This document shows positions 50,209-58,408 of a stretch of DNA of 64,000 bases, piece by piece. Source of the stretch: Micromonospora sp045209745. Its GTDB lineage: Bacteria > Actinomycetota > Actinomycetes > Mycobacteriales > Micromonosporaceae. The first letter of the stretch is position 1, and each line of letters starts with the position of its first letter. The notes below the pieces were generated by a model that did not search any database, was not told the DNA's origin, and saw nothing but the letters and a program-made list of their open reading frames with translations. The stretch spans positions 806,001-870,000 of the forward strand of contig NZ_CP109273.1 in the NCBI RefSeq assembly GCF_045209745.1, written 5' to 3'. The translations under genes and the position numbers were made by a program.

Positions 50209-50591
50209 TGAGTCACCGTGCCGAGGACCGTGCCGTCCGGAGCGGCCACGTGGATCGGCGCATCCACCGCGAGGTCACGTACCGCCGCGTGCCCGGCGCC
50301 ATCCAGCGTCGACGCCTCGGTCACCACCACTGCGGCCTCCAGCCGGCTCGCCCCGGCCGCCACGGCCGACGCGACCGCCAACTGCAACGCGGTGAGGGTC
50401 AGCGAGGGCAACGCGACACTGGCCGCCGCGTACGTCCGGCCGTCCTGGTCCCGGACCGCGGCGCCCTCCACGGCGCCGACCCGGCCTCGGGCTCCCCGGG
50501 CCAGGGCGACGAGCTTGCCGTCCTCGGCGCTCAGCGGGGCCGACGCGGTGGGGGCGGGCGGGGCGGCAGGCGCGGCGGGTGTGTCAGGCAT
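50205..50591 (-). CDS. cytidine-deaminase-fold protein lacking catalytic motifs
   Basis: This 128-residue protein has an Ala/Pro-rich start (1-20). It then shows a cytidine-deaminase-like layout: L-V-A-L-A-R-G-A-R-G, then D-G-R-T-Y-A-A-A-S-V-A-L-P-S-L-T-L-T-A-L-Q-L-A-V-A-S-A-V. The H-A-E and P-C-x2-C zinc motifs are absent. This position between CNNM and era is often filled by such a protein in actinobacteria. It probably lacks deaminase activity and has a ribosome- or Era-linked role. Confidence 0.7.
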   Translation of the reverse strand: MPDTPAAPAAPPAPTASAPLSAEDGKLVALARGARGRVGAVEGAAVRDQDGRTYAAASVALPSLTLTALQLAVASAVAAGASRLEAAVVVTEASTLDGAGHAAVRDLAVDAPIHVAAPDGTVLGTVTQ

Positions 50592-51984
50592 CGGCGGATT
50601 GCCTCTCGTCGTCTCGATATTTGTCGGTGTCGTCCCCGGGGCCAGCGTGCTCGCCACGCCCCGCGGTGTCCTGCTCATGGCCCGACTCCACCCGGCTGAC
50701 CAGGACGGTGTCGATCCGGTTGCGCCGGCCCGTGGTGCCCTCGGCGATCAGCCGGAGGCCGGCGACCTCGGCCTCCGCACCGGGGATCGGCACCCGCCCC
50801 AGCGACTGGGCGAGCAGGCCACCGACCGTTTCCACCTCGTCGGTGGCAAGATCGGTGTCGAACATCTCGCCCAAATTCTCCACCGGCAAGCGGGCGGTCA
50901 CCCGCACCGAGGAGTCCGCCAGACGTTCGACGGGCGGGCGCTCGACATCGTACTCGTCGGTGATCTCACCGACGATTTCCTCCAGGATGTCCTCGATGGT
51001 GACCAGACCGCCGGTGCCGCCGTACTCGTCGACCACGATGACCAGGTGGTTGCGGGCCGCCTGCATCTCCGACAGCAGGTCGTCGACCGGCTTGGACTCC
51101 GGTACGAAAGTCGCCGGGCGCATCAGCTCGGCCACCGGCACCTGCTCGGCCTCCGGGTCACCGCCGCGGGAACGCCGGATCAGGTCCTTGAGATAGAGCA
51201 CACCCAGCACGTCGTCGACACTCTCGCCGATCACCGGAATACGGGAGAAACCGGAACGCAGGAAGAGCACCAGCGCCTGCGCGAGCGTCTTGCCCTCCTC
51301 GATCCACACCATCTCCGTACGCGGCACCATCACCTCACGGGCGATGGTGTCGCCGAGCGCGAAGACCGAGTGGATCATTTGACGCTCGCCGTGCTCGACC
51401 ACGCCGCGCTGCTCGGCCAGGTCGACAAGCTCACGCAACTCCACCTGGGTGGCGAACGGCCCCTCCCGGAAGCCACGCCCTGGGGTGACCGCGTTGCCGA
51501 TCAGGATCAGCAGCGACGCGAGCGGGTTGAGCGCCCGGCCCAGCCAGCGGACCAGCGGTGCCACCGCCCGACCCACGGCGTACGCGTGCTGCCGGCCGAT
51601 GGTGCGCGGAGCGACGCCGACCGCCACGAAGCTGACCACGGTCATCGCACCGGCGGTCACCAGCGCGGCGCGCCAGCCGGCGCCGAAGCTGTCCACGGCG
51701 ACGAGCGCCACCAGCGTGGTGGCGGTCAGCTCGGCGAGCAGCCGCAACAGGAGGAGAAGGTTGAGGTGCCGGACGACGTCGCCGGCGACGACCTGGAGGG
51801 TACGAGCGCCCCGCACGCCGTCGCGGGCCAGCTCGGCGGCCCGGGCCGGCGAGACCGCGGCGAGCGCCGCCTCGGTCATCGCGATCAGACCGGCCAACAC
51901 CACCAGGCCGGCCGCGAAGACGATCAGCTGCAGGTCGGGAAGGCCGGCGGTGGTGCCGGCCGCGAGTAACGGAGATGTGGACAT
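50584..51984 (-). CDS. CNNM/CorC-HlyC family protein with CBS pair
   Basis: The 466-residue protein has a DUF21/CNNM membrane domain (four helices in residues 15-180), a CBS pair (about 220-340: V-M-V-P-R-T-E-M-V-W and then a second unit with V-V-D-E-Y-G-G-T-G-G-L-V-T-I-E-D), and a CorC_HlyC tail (about 360-435). These proteins handle Mg2+ or Co2+. The gene starts at the ATG in TGATG after ybeY, or at the GTG one codon earlier. Confidence 0.92.
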   Translation of the reverse strand: MSTSPLLAAGTTAGLPDLQLIVFAAGLVVLAGLIAMTEAALAAVSPARAAELARDGVRGARTLQVVAGDVVRHLNLLLLLRLLAELTATTLVALVAVDSFGAGWRAALVTAGAMTVVSFVAVGVAPRTIGRQHAYAVGRAVAPLVRWLGRALNPLASLLILIGNAVTPGRGFREGPFATQVELRELVDLAEQRGVVEHGERQMIHSVFALGDTIAREVMVPRTEMVWIEEGKTLAQALVLFLRSGFSRIPVIGESVDDVLGVLYLKDLIRRSRGGDPEAEQVPVAELMRPATFVPESKPVDDLLSEMQAARNHLVIVVDEYGGTGGLVTIEDILEEIVGEITDEYDVERPPVERLADSSVRVTARLPVENLGEMFDTDLATDEVETVGGLLAQSLGRVPIPGAEAEVAGLRLIAEGTTGRRNRIDTVLVSRVESGHEQDTAGRGEHAGPGDDTDKYRDDERQSADA

Positions 51985-52457
51985 CACTGGGTGCGGGTCG
52001 ACCGCCAGCTCGCCAGCAGTCGGGCCTGGAGCGCGAACATCTCCCGCTCCTCCTCCGGCTCGGCGTGGTCATAGCCGAGCAGGTGCAGCACGCCGTGCAC
52101 GGTGAGCAGGTGCAGTTCGTCGGCCGGTGCGTGCCCGGCGGTCGCCGCCTGCTTGGCCGCGACCTCGGGGCAGAGCACGATGTCGCCGAGCAGGGCCGGC
52201 TCACCACCGGCCGGTGCGGACTCGCCCGGACCGTGGTCGACGCTGCCCTCATCCATGGGGAAGGCGAGCACGTCGGTCGGGCCGTCGCCACCCATCCAGC
52301 GGTGGTTCAGCTCGGTCATGTAGTCGATGTCGACCAGCAACACGGACAACTCGGCGAGGGGGTTGACCCCCATCTCGTCGAGGGAGTGCCGGGCGACGGC
52401 GAGCACGGCGTCGGTGTCAACCTCGACACCGGACTCGTTGGCGATCTCGATGGACAA
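51984..52457 (-). CDS. ybeY: rRNA maturation endonuclease YbeY
   Basis: This 157-residue metal-dependent RNase trims 16S rRNA and takes part in ribosome quality control. The zinc site H-G-V-L-H-L-L-G-Y-D-H (121-131) is complete. The N-terminal S-V-L-L-V-D-I-D-Y-M-T-E-L-N and T-D-V-L-A-F-P-M-D also match. It is coupled to CNNM through TGATG and lies 15 bases after phoH. Confidence 0.96.
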   Translation of the reverse strand: MSIEIANESGVEVDTDAVLAVARHSLDEMGVNPLAELSVLLVDIDYMTELNHRWMGGDGPTDVLAFPMDEGSVDHGPGESAPAGGEPALLGDIVLCPEVAAKQAATAGHAPADELHLLTVHGVLHLLGYDHAEPEEEREMFALQARLLASWRSTRTQ

Positions 52458-52472
52458 CTGCTTTCCTCTGCT

Positions 52473-53531
52473 TTAGCGGCGGCGGCCGGCTCGGCCGCCC
52501 TGGGCGGGTCGCCCCGGCACGGCGTGAACGCCCTGCGCCTGCTGGTTTTCCCGCTCGGCGTCCCAGCGGGCGTACGCGTCGACGATCTCCCCGACCAGCT
52601 GGTGGCGGACCACGTCGGTGCTGGACAACTGGGCGAAGTGCACGTCCTCGACGTTTTTCAGGATCTCCCGGACAACCTTCAGGCCGCTGCTCGTCCCGCC
52701 GGGAAGGTCCACCTGGGTGATGTCACCGGTCACGACGATCTTGGAGTTGAAGCCGAGCCGGGTGAGGAACATCTTCATCTGCTCGGGCGTCGTGTTCTGC
52801 GCCTCGTCCAGGATGATGAACGCGTCAGAGAGGGTTCTGCCCCTCATGTACGCGAGGGGCGCGACCTCGATCGTCCCCTGGGCCATCAGCTTCGGGATCG
52901 TCTCCGGGTCGAGCATCTCGTGCAGCGCGTCGTAGAGCGGGCGCAGGTACGGGTCGATCTTGTCGTTGAGCGTGCCGGGCAGGAAGCCCAGTCGCTCACC
53001 CGCCTCCACCGCCGGCCGGGTCAGGATGATCCGGTTGACCTGCTTGGTCTGCAACGCCTGGACGGCCTTCGCCATGGCCAGGTAGGTCTTTCCGGTGCCG
53101 GCCGGGCCGATGCCGAAGACGATGGTGTGCGTGTCGATCGCGTCGACGTACCGCTTCTGCCCCAGGGTCTTGGGACGGATGGTGCGCCCGCGACGGGAGA
53201 GGATGTTGAGGCTCAGAACCTCGGCGGGCCGCTCGGCACTGCCCTGCTCGAGCATGCCGACGGTACGCCGGACGGCGTCAGTGGTCAGGGTCTCGCCTTT
53301 CTCGATGAGTTCGAGCAGCTCGCTGAAGACCCGCTCGGCGAGGGCGTTGTCCGCGGGGTCGCCAGTGATGGTGATCTCGTTGCCGCGGACGTGCACGTCA
53401 CTGCTGACCGAGCGTTCGACGAGTCGTAGGATCTCGTCGCCTGCGCCGAGGAGATTGACCATGATCTTCGAGTCGGGCACGGTGATCCTGGTCTGCACCC
53501 GGGGCGGGCCGGGAGGTGGGGTGCCGGTCAT
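52473..53531 (-). CDS. phoH: PhoH-like ATPase
   Basis: This 352-residue ATPase has an N-terminal KH-like segment (about residues 15-75), Walker A G-P-A-G-T-G-K-T (142-149), a G-E-R-L-G-F-L-P-G loop, and a D-E-A-Q-N-T-T box with the sensor V-V-T-G-D. It is typical of PhoH/YbeZ, which acts with YbeY and Era in rRNA metabolism. The start is ATG 53531. The C-terminus is Gly/Arg-rich (G-R-P-A-Q-G-G-R-A-G-R-R-R). Confidence 0.94.
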   Translation of the reverse strand: MTGTPPPGPPRVQTRITVPDSKIMVNLLGAGDEILRLVERSVSSDVHVRGNEITITGDPADNALAERVFSELLELIEKGETLTTDAVRRTVGMLEQGSAERPAEVLSLNILSRRGRTIRPKTLGQKRYVDAIDTHTIVFGIGPAGTGKTYLAMAKAVQALQTKQVNRIILTRPAVEAGERLGFLPGTLNDKIDPYLRPLYDALHEMLDPETIPKLMAQGTIEVAPLAYMRGRTLSDAFIILDEAQNTTPEQMKMFLTRLGFNSKIVVTGDITQVDLPGGTSSGLKVVREILKNVEDVHFAQLSSTDVVRHQLVGEIVDAYARWDAERENQQAQGVHAVPGRPAQGGRAGRRR

Positions 53532-53662
53532 AGGTTGGGCCGAAGGGCCCTGCGCCACCTGCTCTCGATCTCGGCGCCGGCCTGCTGGCACGGCGTGCGG
53601 ACGTTCCACCCATCGTATCGGTTCAACGCGGGCCGCATCGCGCCCATTTCCGCTGGCCGCGA

Positions 53663-55048
53663 TCAGCTCCCGGCCCGGAAGTCATACCGGTCGAAGGTCT
53701 CCTGGTGGCGGGTGAACCGGTACGTCGCCCAGTGCATCCGGACCACCGCGCCGGTCTCGTCCCGGGTCAGCCGCAGCAGCTCACCGGCCTCCCGACCGGA
53801 GACCGTGCGGAACACGTCCGGTTGGTCCGGCAGTGGGGTGAAGATCGCCGGGGGGCGTCCTGCCGGGTCGCCGGCCCCGCGCGCCCGCAGGGTGCCGTCG
53901 TGCCAGGAGAACACGTACTCGAAACCCTCGCCCCACCAGCGACCGAGCACGCCCCGCAGGCCCGCCGGTGCGGGTGCGCCGGGCCGCCATGGCTCGACCT
54001 CGGCCGGGTCGTGCTCGACCGCCGCGGCGAGCAGCCGGTGCGGCAGGTCGAACAGTTCGGCCGCCGTGCCGGACGAGCCGAGCACCGCGGCGCCCATCGC
54101 GCCGGCCGTTCCGTCGCCGCCCCGCCGGCCGTACACCGCGGCGAGGAAACCAGGCATCGCCCCGTCGTGCCCCACGTGCATCACCCGCTCCCCCTGCGGG
54201 ACCAGGATGAGCCCGAGCCCGAAGCCCGCGCCCCAGAGCGTCTCGTCGGTGGTGGTCACCGGCCAGCGCATCTCGTCCAGGGTGGCGGCGACAAGCACCG
54301 CGCCGGCCGGGTCCAGCGCCCCCGGGTCGGCCAGGAACGCGGCCCAGCGGGCCATGTCGGTCGCGGTGCTCCAGAGCTGGGCGGCCGGGCCGACCGCACC
54401 GAAGTCGGTCGGCGGCTCCGGGTGCGCCTCGTCGGAGTACGCGTCGACCAGGAACCCGGTGGCCGCCGTCGGCCGAGGGGTCACGGTGGTGTCGGTCAGC
54501 CCCAGCGGCATCAGGATCCGCTCGGTGAGCGCCTGCGCCCAACTCTCGCCGCGTAGCCGGGCGACCAGTTGGCCGAGCACGGCCAGTCCCAGGTTCGAGT
54601 AGTGGAACCGGCGGCCGGTCGGCAGCACCCGCTCAGCCCGGTCCAGTTCCGCGAGCAACTGGTCGGCGTCCGGGGCGCGCAGACTGTCCCAGACGTCGCC
54701 GAACGGCTCGCGTTGCAGGCCACCCGTATGCGACAGCAAGCGGCGGATGGTCAGCTCGCCGTGCGCCGTCAGGTCCAGGTGCCGGCCCACCGGGTCGTCC
54801 AGATCCAGCAGCCCGTCGTCACGGCACTGCAGAACCAGCACTGCGGTGAAGGTCTTGGTGACCGAGCCGATCCGGAACTGGGTGCCCGGCCCCAGCGCGC
54901 TGTCGGTGCCGGTGCCGCCGACCGTGCAGCTCCACAGCGGCCGGTCGGCCCGGTGCAGCGCCGCCGACACCGCCGGCACCCGGCCGTCGGCCTGCACCCG
55001 CCGGACCAGCCGACCCAACCGGTCGTACACGTCGGGGGCGGCCGTCAC
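53663..55048 (-). CDS. serine hydrolase, class C beta-lactamase-like
   Basis: This 461-residue protein has the S-x2-K motif S-V-T-K (62-65) and the Y-S-N motif at 150-152 (R-F-H-Y-S-N-L-G). A third motif, H-V-G-H-D-G-A, takes the place of K-T-G. The C-terminal 120 residues form a beta-rich lipocalin-like domain. No export signal is seen. Such proteins include esterases and peptidases. GTG 55048 overlaps the HIT gene stop (GTGA). Confidence 0.9.
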   Translation of the reverse strand: MTAAPDVYDRLGRLVRRVQADGRVPAVSAALHRADRPLWSCTVGGTGTDSALGPGTQFRIGSVTKTFTAVLVLQCRDDGLLDLDDPVGRHLDLTAHGELTIRRLLSHTGGLQREPFGDVWDSLRAPDADQLLAELDRAERVLPTGRRFHYSNLGLAVLGQLVARLRGESWAQALTERILMPLGLTDTTVTPRPTAATGFLVDAYSDEAHPEPPTDFGAVGPAAQLWSTATDMARWAAFLADPGALDPAGAVLVAATLDEMRWPVTTTDETLWGAGFGLGLILVPQGERVMHVGHDGAMPGFLAAVYGRRGGDGTAGAMGAAVLGSSGTAAELFDLPHRLLAAAVEHDPAEVEPWRPGAPAPAGLRGVLGRWWGEGFEYVFSWHDGTLRARGAGDPAGRPPAIFTPLPDQPDVFRTVSGREAGELLRLTRDETGAVVRMHWATYRFTRHQETFDRYDFRAGS

Positions 55049-55404
55049 GCCAGGTCCCGGGCGAGCATCGGGCCGAGCGGCGCGCCACCGAGCAGGTGCG
55101 CGTGCGCGTGGAACACCTCCTGTCCCCCGTACGCGCCAGTGTTGAACATCAGCCGGAAACCGTCGCCGAGCAGCCCCTCGTCCTCGGCCACCGCGGCGGC
55201 CGTGGCCAGCACCTCGCCGGCCAGCGCCGGATCACCCTCGGCGAGGGTGGCGACGTCGGCGTAGTGCTCCTTCGGAATGACCAGGACGTGCACCGGCGCC
55301 TTCGGGCCGATGTCCCGGAAGGCGAGCGTGGTGGCGGTCTCCCGGACCACGGTGGCCGGGATCTCCCCGGCGACGATGCGGCAGAACAGACAGTCGGATC
55401 CCAT
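55045..55404 (-). CDS. HIT-family nucleotide hydrolase
   Basis: This 119-residue protein starts M-G-S-D-C-L-F-C-R-I-V-A-G-E-I-P. It has the His triad H-A-H-A-H at residues 99-103, with H-x-H-x-H-x2, and the C-x2-C pair C5/C8. HIT enzymes cleave adenylated or dinucleoside compounds. It is co-transcribed with the hydrolase that follows. Confidence 0.93.
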   Translation of the reverse strand: MGSDCLFCRIVAGEIPATVVRETATTLAFRDIGPKAPVHVLVIPKEHYADVATLAEGDPALAGEVLATAAAVAEDEGLLGDGFRLMFNTGAYGGQEVFHAHAHLLGGAPLGPMLARDLA

Positions 55405-55441
55405 CGGGGCAGTGTAGGGAAGTGCCGCGGGCTGGGGCAGG

Positions 55442-56212
55442 ATGGCCGGCATGACGGATCGGGCGGTACTCGTGACCGGGGCCTCGCGCGGGATCGGCCG
55501 CGCGGTGGCGAGGGCGTTCGCGGCCAGCGGTGACCGGGTGGCAATCCACCATCGCGACTCCGCGGACGCGGCCGAAGAGCTGCGCGCGCAGCTGCCCGGC
55601 ACCGGGCACGTGGTGGTCCGCGCCGACCTCACCGATCCGGACGCGGTCCGGGCCATGGTGGACCGGGCCGCCGAGCTGCTCGGCGGGCTCGATGTGCTGG
55701 TCAACAACGCCGGGGTGTACGGCGACCGGGACGACCCGCACCCGATCTTCGGCGCCACCTACGAGCAGTGGCAGAAGCGCTGGCGGCAGGTGCTGGAGAC
55801 CAACCTGACCGGCGCCGGCAACGTCACCTGGTGCGCTGCCCAGCACATGCGGGAACGCGGCGGGCGGATCGTCAACGTCTCGTCCCGGGGCGCGTTCCGG
55901 GGCGAGCCGGACCAGCCGGCGTACGGGGCCAGCAAGGCAGGGCTGAACGCACTGGGCCAGTCCCTCGCCGTGGCGCTCGCCCCGTACGGAATATCGATCG
56001 CCACCGTCGCTCCGGGCTTCGTGGCAACCGACATGGCCACTGAGCACCTGCGCGGCGAGCAGGGCGCGGCGATTCGGGCGCAGAGCCCGTTCGACCGGGT
56101 GGCCCAGCCGGAGGAGATCGCCGCGGCCGTGCACTGGCTGGCCTCTCCACAGGCCGAGTGGGCCTCCGGCGCGATCGTCGACCTCAACGGCGCCTCCTAC
56201 CTGCGCAGCTGA
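55442..56212 (+). CDS. short-chain dehydrogenase/reductase
   Basis: This 256-residue SDR has the nucleotide motif V-T-G-A-S-R-G-I-G (11-19), N-N-A-G in V-L-V-N-N-A-G-V, the catalytic S-x12-Y-x3-K (S-S-R-G-A-F-R-G ... Y-G-A-S-K) and P-G-F-V-A-T-D. It prefers NAD(P) and resembles 3-oxoacyl-ACP reductases. ATG 55442 has GGGGCAGG upstream. A second ATG three codons on is possible. Confidence 0.9.
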   Translation: MAGMTDRAVLVTGASRGIGRAVARAFAASGDRVAIHHRDSADAAEELRAQLPGTGHVVVRADLTDPDAVRAMVDRAAELLGGLDVLVNNAGVYGDRDDPHPIFGATYEQWQKRWRQVLETNLTGAGNVTWCAAQHMRERGGRIVNVSSRGAFRGEPDQPAYGASKAGLNALGQSLAVALAPYGISIATVAPGFVATDMATEHLRGEQGAAIRAQSPFDRVAQPEEIAAAVHWLASPQAEWASGAIVDLNGASYLRS

Positions 56213-56248
56213 CGTCGGCACGGCCGCTGATTCACCCGGCCAGGAAGG

Positions 56249-56407
56249 TGGCTGGCGACGAGCTCCTCAAGCTCCAGGACTGGATCAAAAAGTCCGACGA
56301 GCGACCGGTGATCGTCTTCGAGGTCCGGCACGCGCCCGCCCCCCGCCGCGTCGATCTAGGGCATACCGCTGCTAATGGATCTCCCCCTGACGACAATCTG
56401 CCCTAGA
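56249..56407 (+). other. possible coding remnant before palindrome copy 3
   Basis: After a GGAAGG site, a frame from GTG 56249 reads V-A-G-D-E-L-L-K-L-Q-D-W-I-K-K-S-D-E, then R-P-V-I-V-F-E-V-R-H-A. This is unusually balanced amino-acid content for a random GC-rich frame. It then runs into the palindrome at 56349 and stops at 56406. It may be a gene fragment cut by the element or a small protein. No family recognised. Confidence 0.25.
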
Positions 56408-56453
56408 TCGACGGGGGGGCGGGGGCGGCGGGGCGGGGGCGGCGGGGCGGGGG
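56331..56453. repeat. C-rich tract, 15-base-arm palindrome, G-rich tract (composite element, copy 3)
   Basis: Perfect arms 56349-56363 and 56399-56413 flank a 35-base centre. C-rich sequence (56331-56347) lies to the left and G runs (56414-56452) to the right. The 24 bases from 56349 match those from 43881 at 22 positions. It lies between convergent SDR and rsmE. Confidence 0.9.
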
Positions 56454-57188
56454 CTACCAGCGGTCGAGGCGGGTGGCGAGCACGCTGAGCGCGGCCACGC
56501 CAGCGGTGGAGGTGCGCAGCACGGCCGGGCCGAGCCGGACCGGCCGGCCGCCGGCCGCGCGGAACGCGGTCAGCTCGGCCGAGTCGATGCCACCCTCCGG
56601 GCCGACCACCAGGACGATCTCCCCGGCGGACGGCAGCTCGGCGGTGGTCAGCCGTTCGTCAGCCTCCTCGTGCAGCACGAACCCGGCGGCGGCACCAGCG
56701 ATCCGGCGGGCCACCGTGGCGGTGGACTCGTCCGGCGCACCGGCCACCACCGGCAGCCAGGGACGGCGGGCCTGCTTGGCGGCCTCCCGGGCGGTGGCCA
56801 CCCACTTCTCCCGGGCGCGTACGCCCCGGTCGCCCCGCCACTGGGTCACCGAGCGGGCGGCCGCCCAGGGCACGATCTCGTCGACCCCGACCTCGGTCAT
56901 CGCCTGCACGGCCAGCTCGCCCCGGTCGCCCTTGGCGATGCCCTGCACGGTCACCAGCCGGGGTACGGGTGCGTCCGCGTACCCCCGGGAGGTGATGGTG
57001 ACCTCCAGGCTGCCCCGGCCGACGGCGGTGACCACGGCGGCGGCCGTGCCGCCCCGGCCGTCGGCGAGCAGCAACTCCTCGCCGACGCGCAGCCGCTGCA
57101 CGGTCGCCGCGTGGTGCCCCTCCGGGCCGTCCAGGGTCAGCGCGTCGCCGGTGGGCAGCGCCTCGACCAGGAACAGCGGCGCCGACAC
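56454..57188 (-). CDS. rsmE: 16S rRNA (uracil-1498-N3)-methyltransferase
   Basis: This 244-residue SPOUT methyltransferase modifies U1498 of 16S rRNA. An N-terminal PUA-like domain (1-75) is followed by the knot, with I-V-L-V-V-G-P-E-G-G-I-D-S-A-E-L (about 186-201) and L-G-P-A-V-L-R-T-S-T-A-G. GTG 57188 begins one base after the dnaJ stop. The order hrcA-dnaJ-rsmE is conserved in actinobacteria. Confidence 0.95.
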   Translation of the reverse strand: MSAPLFLVEALPTGDALTLDGPEGHHAATVQRLRVGEELLLADGRGGTAAAVVTAVGRGSLEVTITSRGYADAPVPRLVTVQGIAKGDRGELAVQAMTEVGVDEIVPWAAARSVTQWRGDRGVRAREKWVATAREAAKQARRPWLPVVAGAPDESTATVARRIAGAAAGFVLHEEADERLTTAELPSAGEIVLVVGPEGGIDSAELTAFRAAGGRPVRLGPAVLRTSTAGVAALSVLATRLDRW

Positions 57189-57189
57189 C

Positions 57190-58335
57190 TCAGGCGTGCC
57201 CGTTGAACGCGTCGCGCATCCGGGAGAAGAAGCCGCCCTGCTTGGACAGCTCGGCGACCTCTTCACCGCGGGTCTTGGCGAAGTCCCGCAGCATCTTCTC
57301 CTGGTCCGGGTCGAGCTTGGTCGGCGTCCGCACGTCCAGGTGCACGTAGAGGTCACCCCGGCCGGTGCCGCGCAGGTGCGGCACGCCCCGAGCGCGCAGT
57401 CGCAGTGTGCTGGCCGGCTGGGTGCCGGCCTTGACGTCGAGCGTCTCCTCGCTGTCCAGGGTCTTGATGGTCAGCCGGGTGCCGAGCGCCGCCGCGGTCA
57501 TCGGCACGGTGACGCGGCAGTGCAGGTCGTCGCCCTTGCGGGAGTACACGTCGTGCGGCCGCTCGTGGATCTCCACGTAGAGGTCACCGGCGGTGCCGCC
57601 ACCCGGGCCCACCTCGCCCTGCTGGGCCAACCGGATCCGCATGCCGTCCTCGACGCCGGCCGGGATCTTGACGGTCAGCGAGCGGCGGGTGCGCACCCGG
57701 CCGTCGCCAGCACAGGTGGGGCAGGGGTGCGGGATGGTGGTGCCGTAACCCTGGCACACGGTGCACGGCCGGGCGGAGACCACCTGACCGAGGAAGGTGC
57801 GCTGCACCGACTGCACCTCGCCCCGACCGGCGCACGCCTCGCAGGTCGCCAGGTGGGTGCCGGCGGCCGTGCCGGCGCCGGAACAGGTGGTGCAGAGCAC
57901 CGCGGTGTCGACGGTGATCGGCGCCTCGACGCCGAACGCCGTCTCGTGCAGATCAAGCTCGAGCCGCAGGATCGCGTCCGCGCCGGGCCGGGTACGCGGA
58001 CGGGGGCCACGGGCACCGCCCGCCGCGCCACCGAAGAACGCGTCCATGATGTCCTGGAAACCGACGAACGGACCGGCTCCGCCGGGGCCGCCCGGGCCGC
58101 CGGCACCGCCGCCACCCGGTGCGAGCGGGTCGCCACCCAGGTCGACGATCTGCCGCTTCCGGTCGTCCGAGAGGACCTCGTACGCGGCGTTGATGTCCTT
58201 GAACTTCTCCTGAGCCTCCGGGTCCGGATTGACGTCCGGATGGAACTGGCGCGCCAGCTTGCGGTAGGCGCGCTTGATCTCGTCGTCGGAGGCTTCTCGG
58301 CTCACACCGAGAATGCCGTAGTAGTCCCTGGCCAC
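57190..58335 (-). CDS. dnaJ: chaperone DnaJ (DnaJ2 type)
   Basis: This 381-residue Hsp40 co-chaperone has a J domain (2-66) with H-P-D in R-Q-F-H-P-D-V-N, a Gly-rich stretch (80-100), and four C-x2-C-x-G-x-G zinc repeats (C-T-T-C, C-E-A-C, C-T-V-C, C-P-T-C). The substrate-binding and dimer domains follow. GTG 58335 gives the common M-A-R-D-Y-Y-G-I-L start. The gap to hrcA is 73 bases. Confidence 0.96.
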   Translation of the reverse strand: MARDYYGILGVSREASDDEIKRAYRKLARQFHPDVNPDPEAQEKFKDINAAYEVLSDDRKRQIVDLGGDPLAPGGGGAGGPGGPGGAGPFVGFQDIMDAFFGGAAGGARGPRPRTRPGADAILRLELDLHETAFGVEAPITVDTAVLCTTCSGAGTAAGTHLATCEACAGRGEVQSVQRTFLGQVVSARPCTVCQGYGTTIPHPCPTCAGDGRVRTRRSLTVKIPAGVEDGMRIRLAQQGEVGPGGGTAGDLYVEIHERPHDVYSRKGDDLHCRVTVPMTAAALGTRLTIKTLDSEETLDVKAGTQPASTLRLRARGVPHLRGTGRGDLYVHLDVRTPTKLDPDQEKMLRDFAKTRGEEVAELSKQGGFFSRMRDAFNGHA

Positions 58336-58408
58336 TGCGTTCCGTGTCCTCATGTTCGTCTCGCGTTGGCCGATCCGGCGGCAGCAGCCGGCCGTCGGCC
58401 CTGACTGA

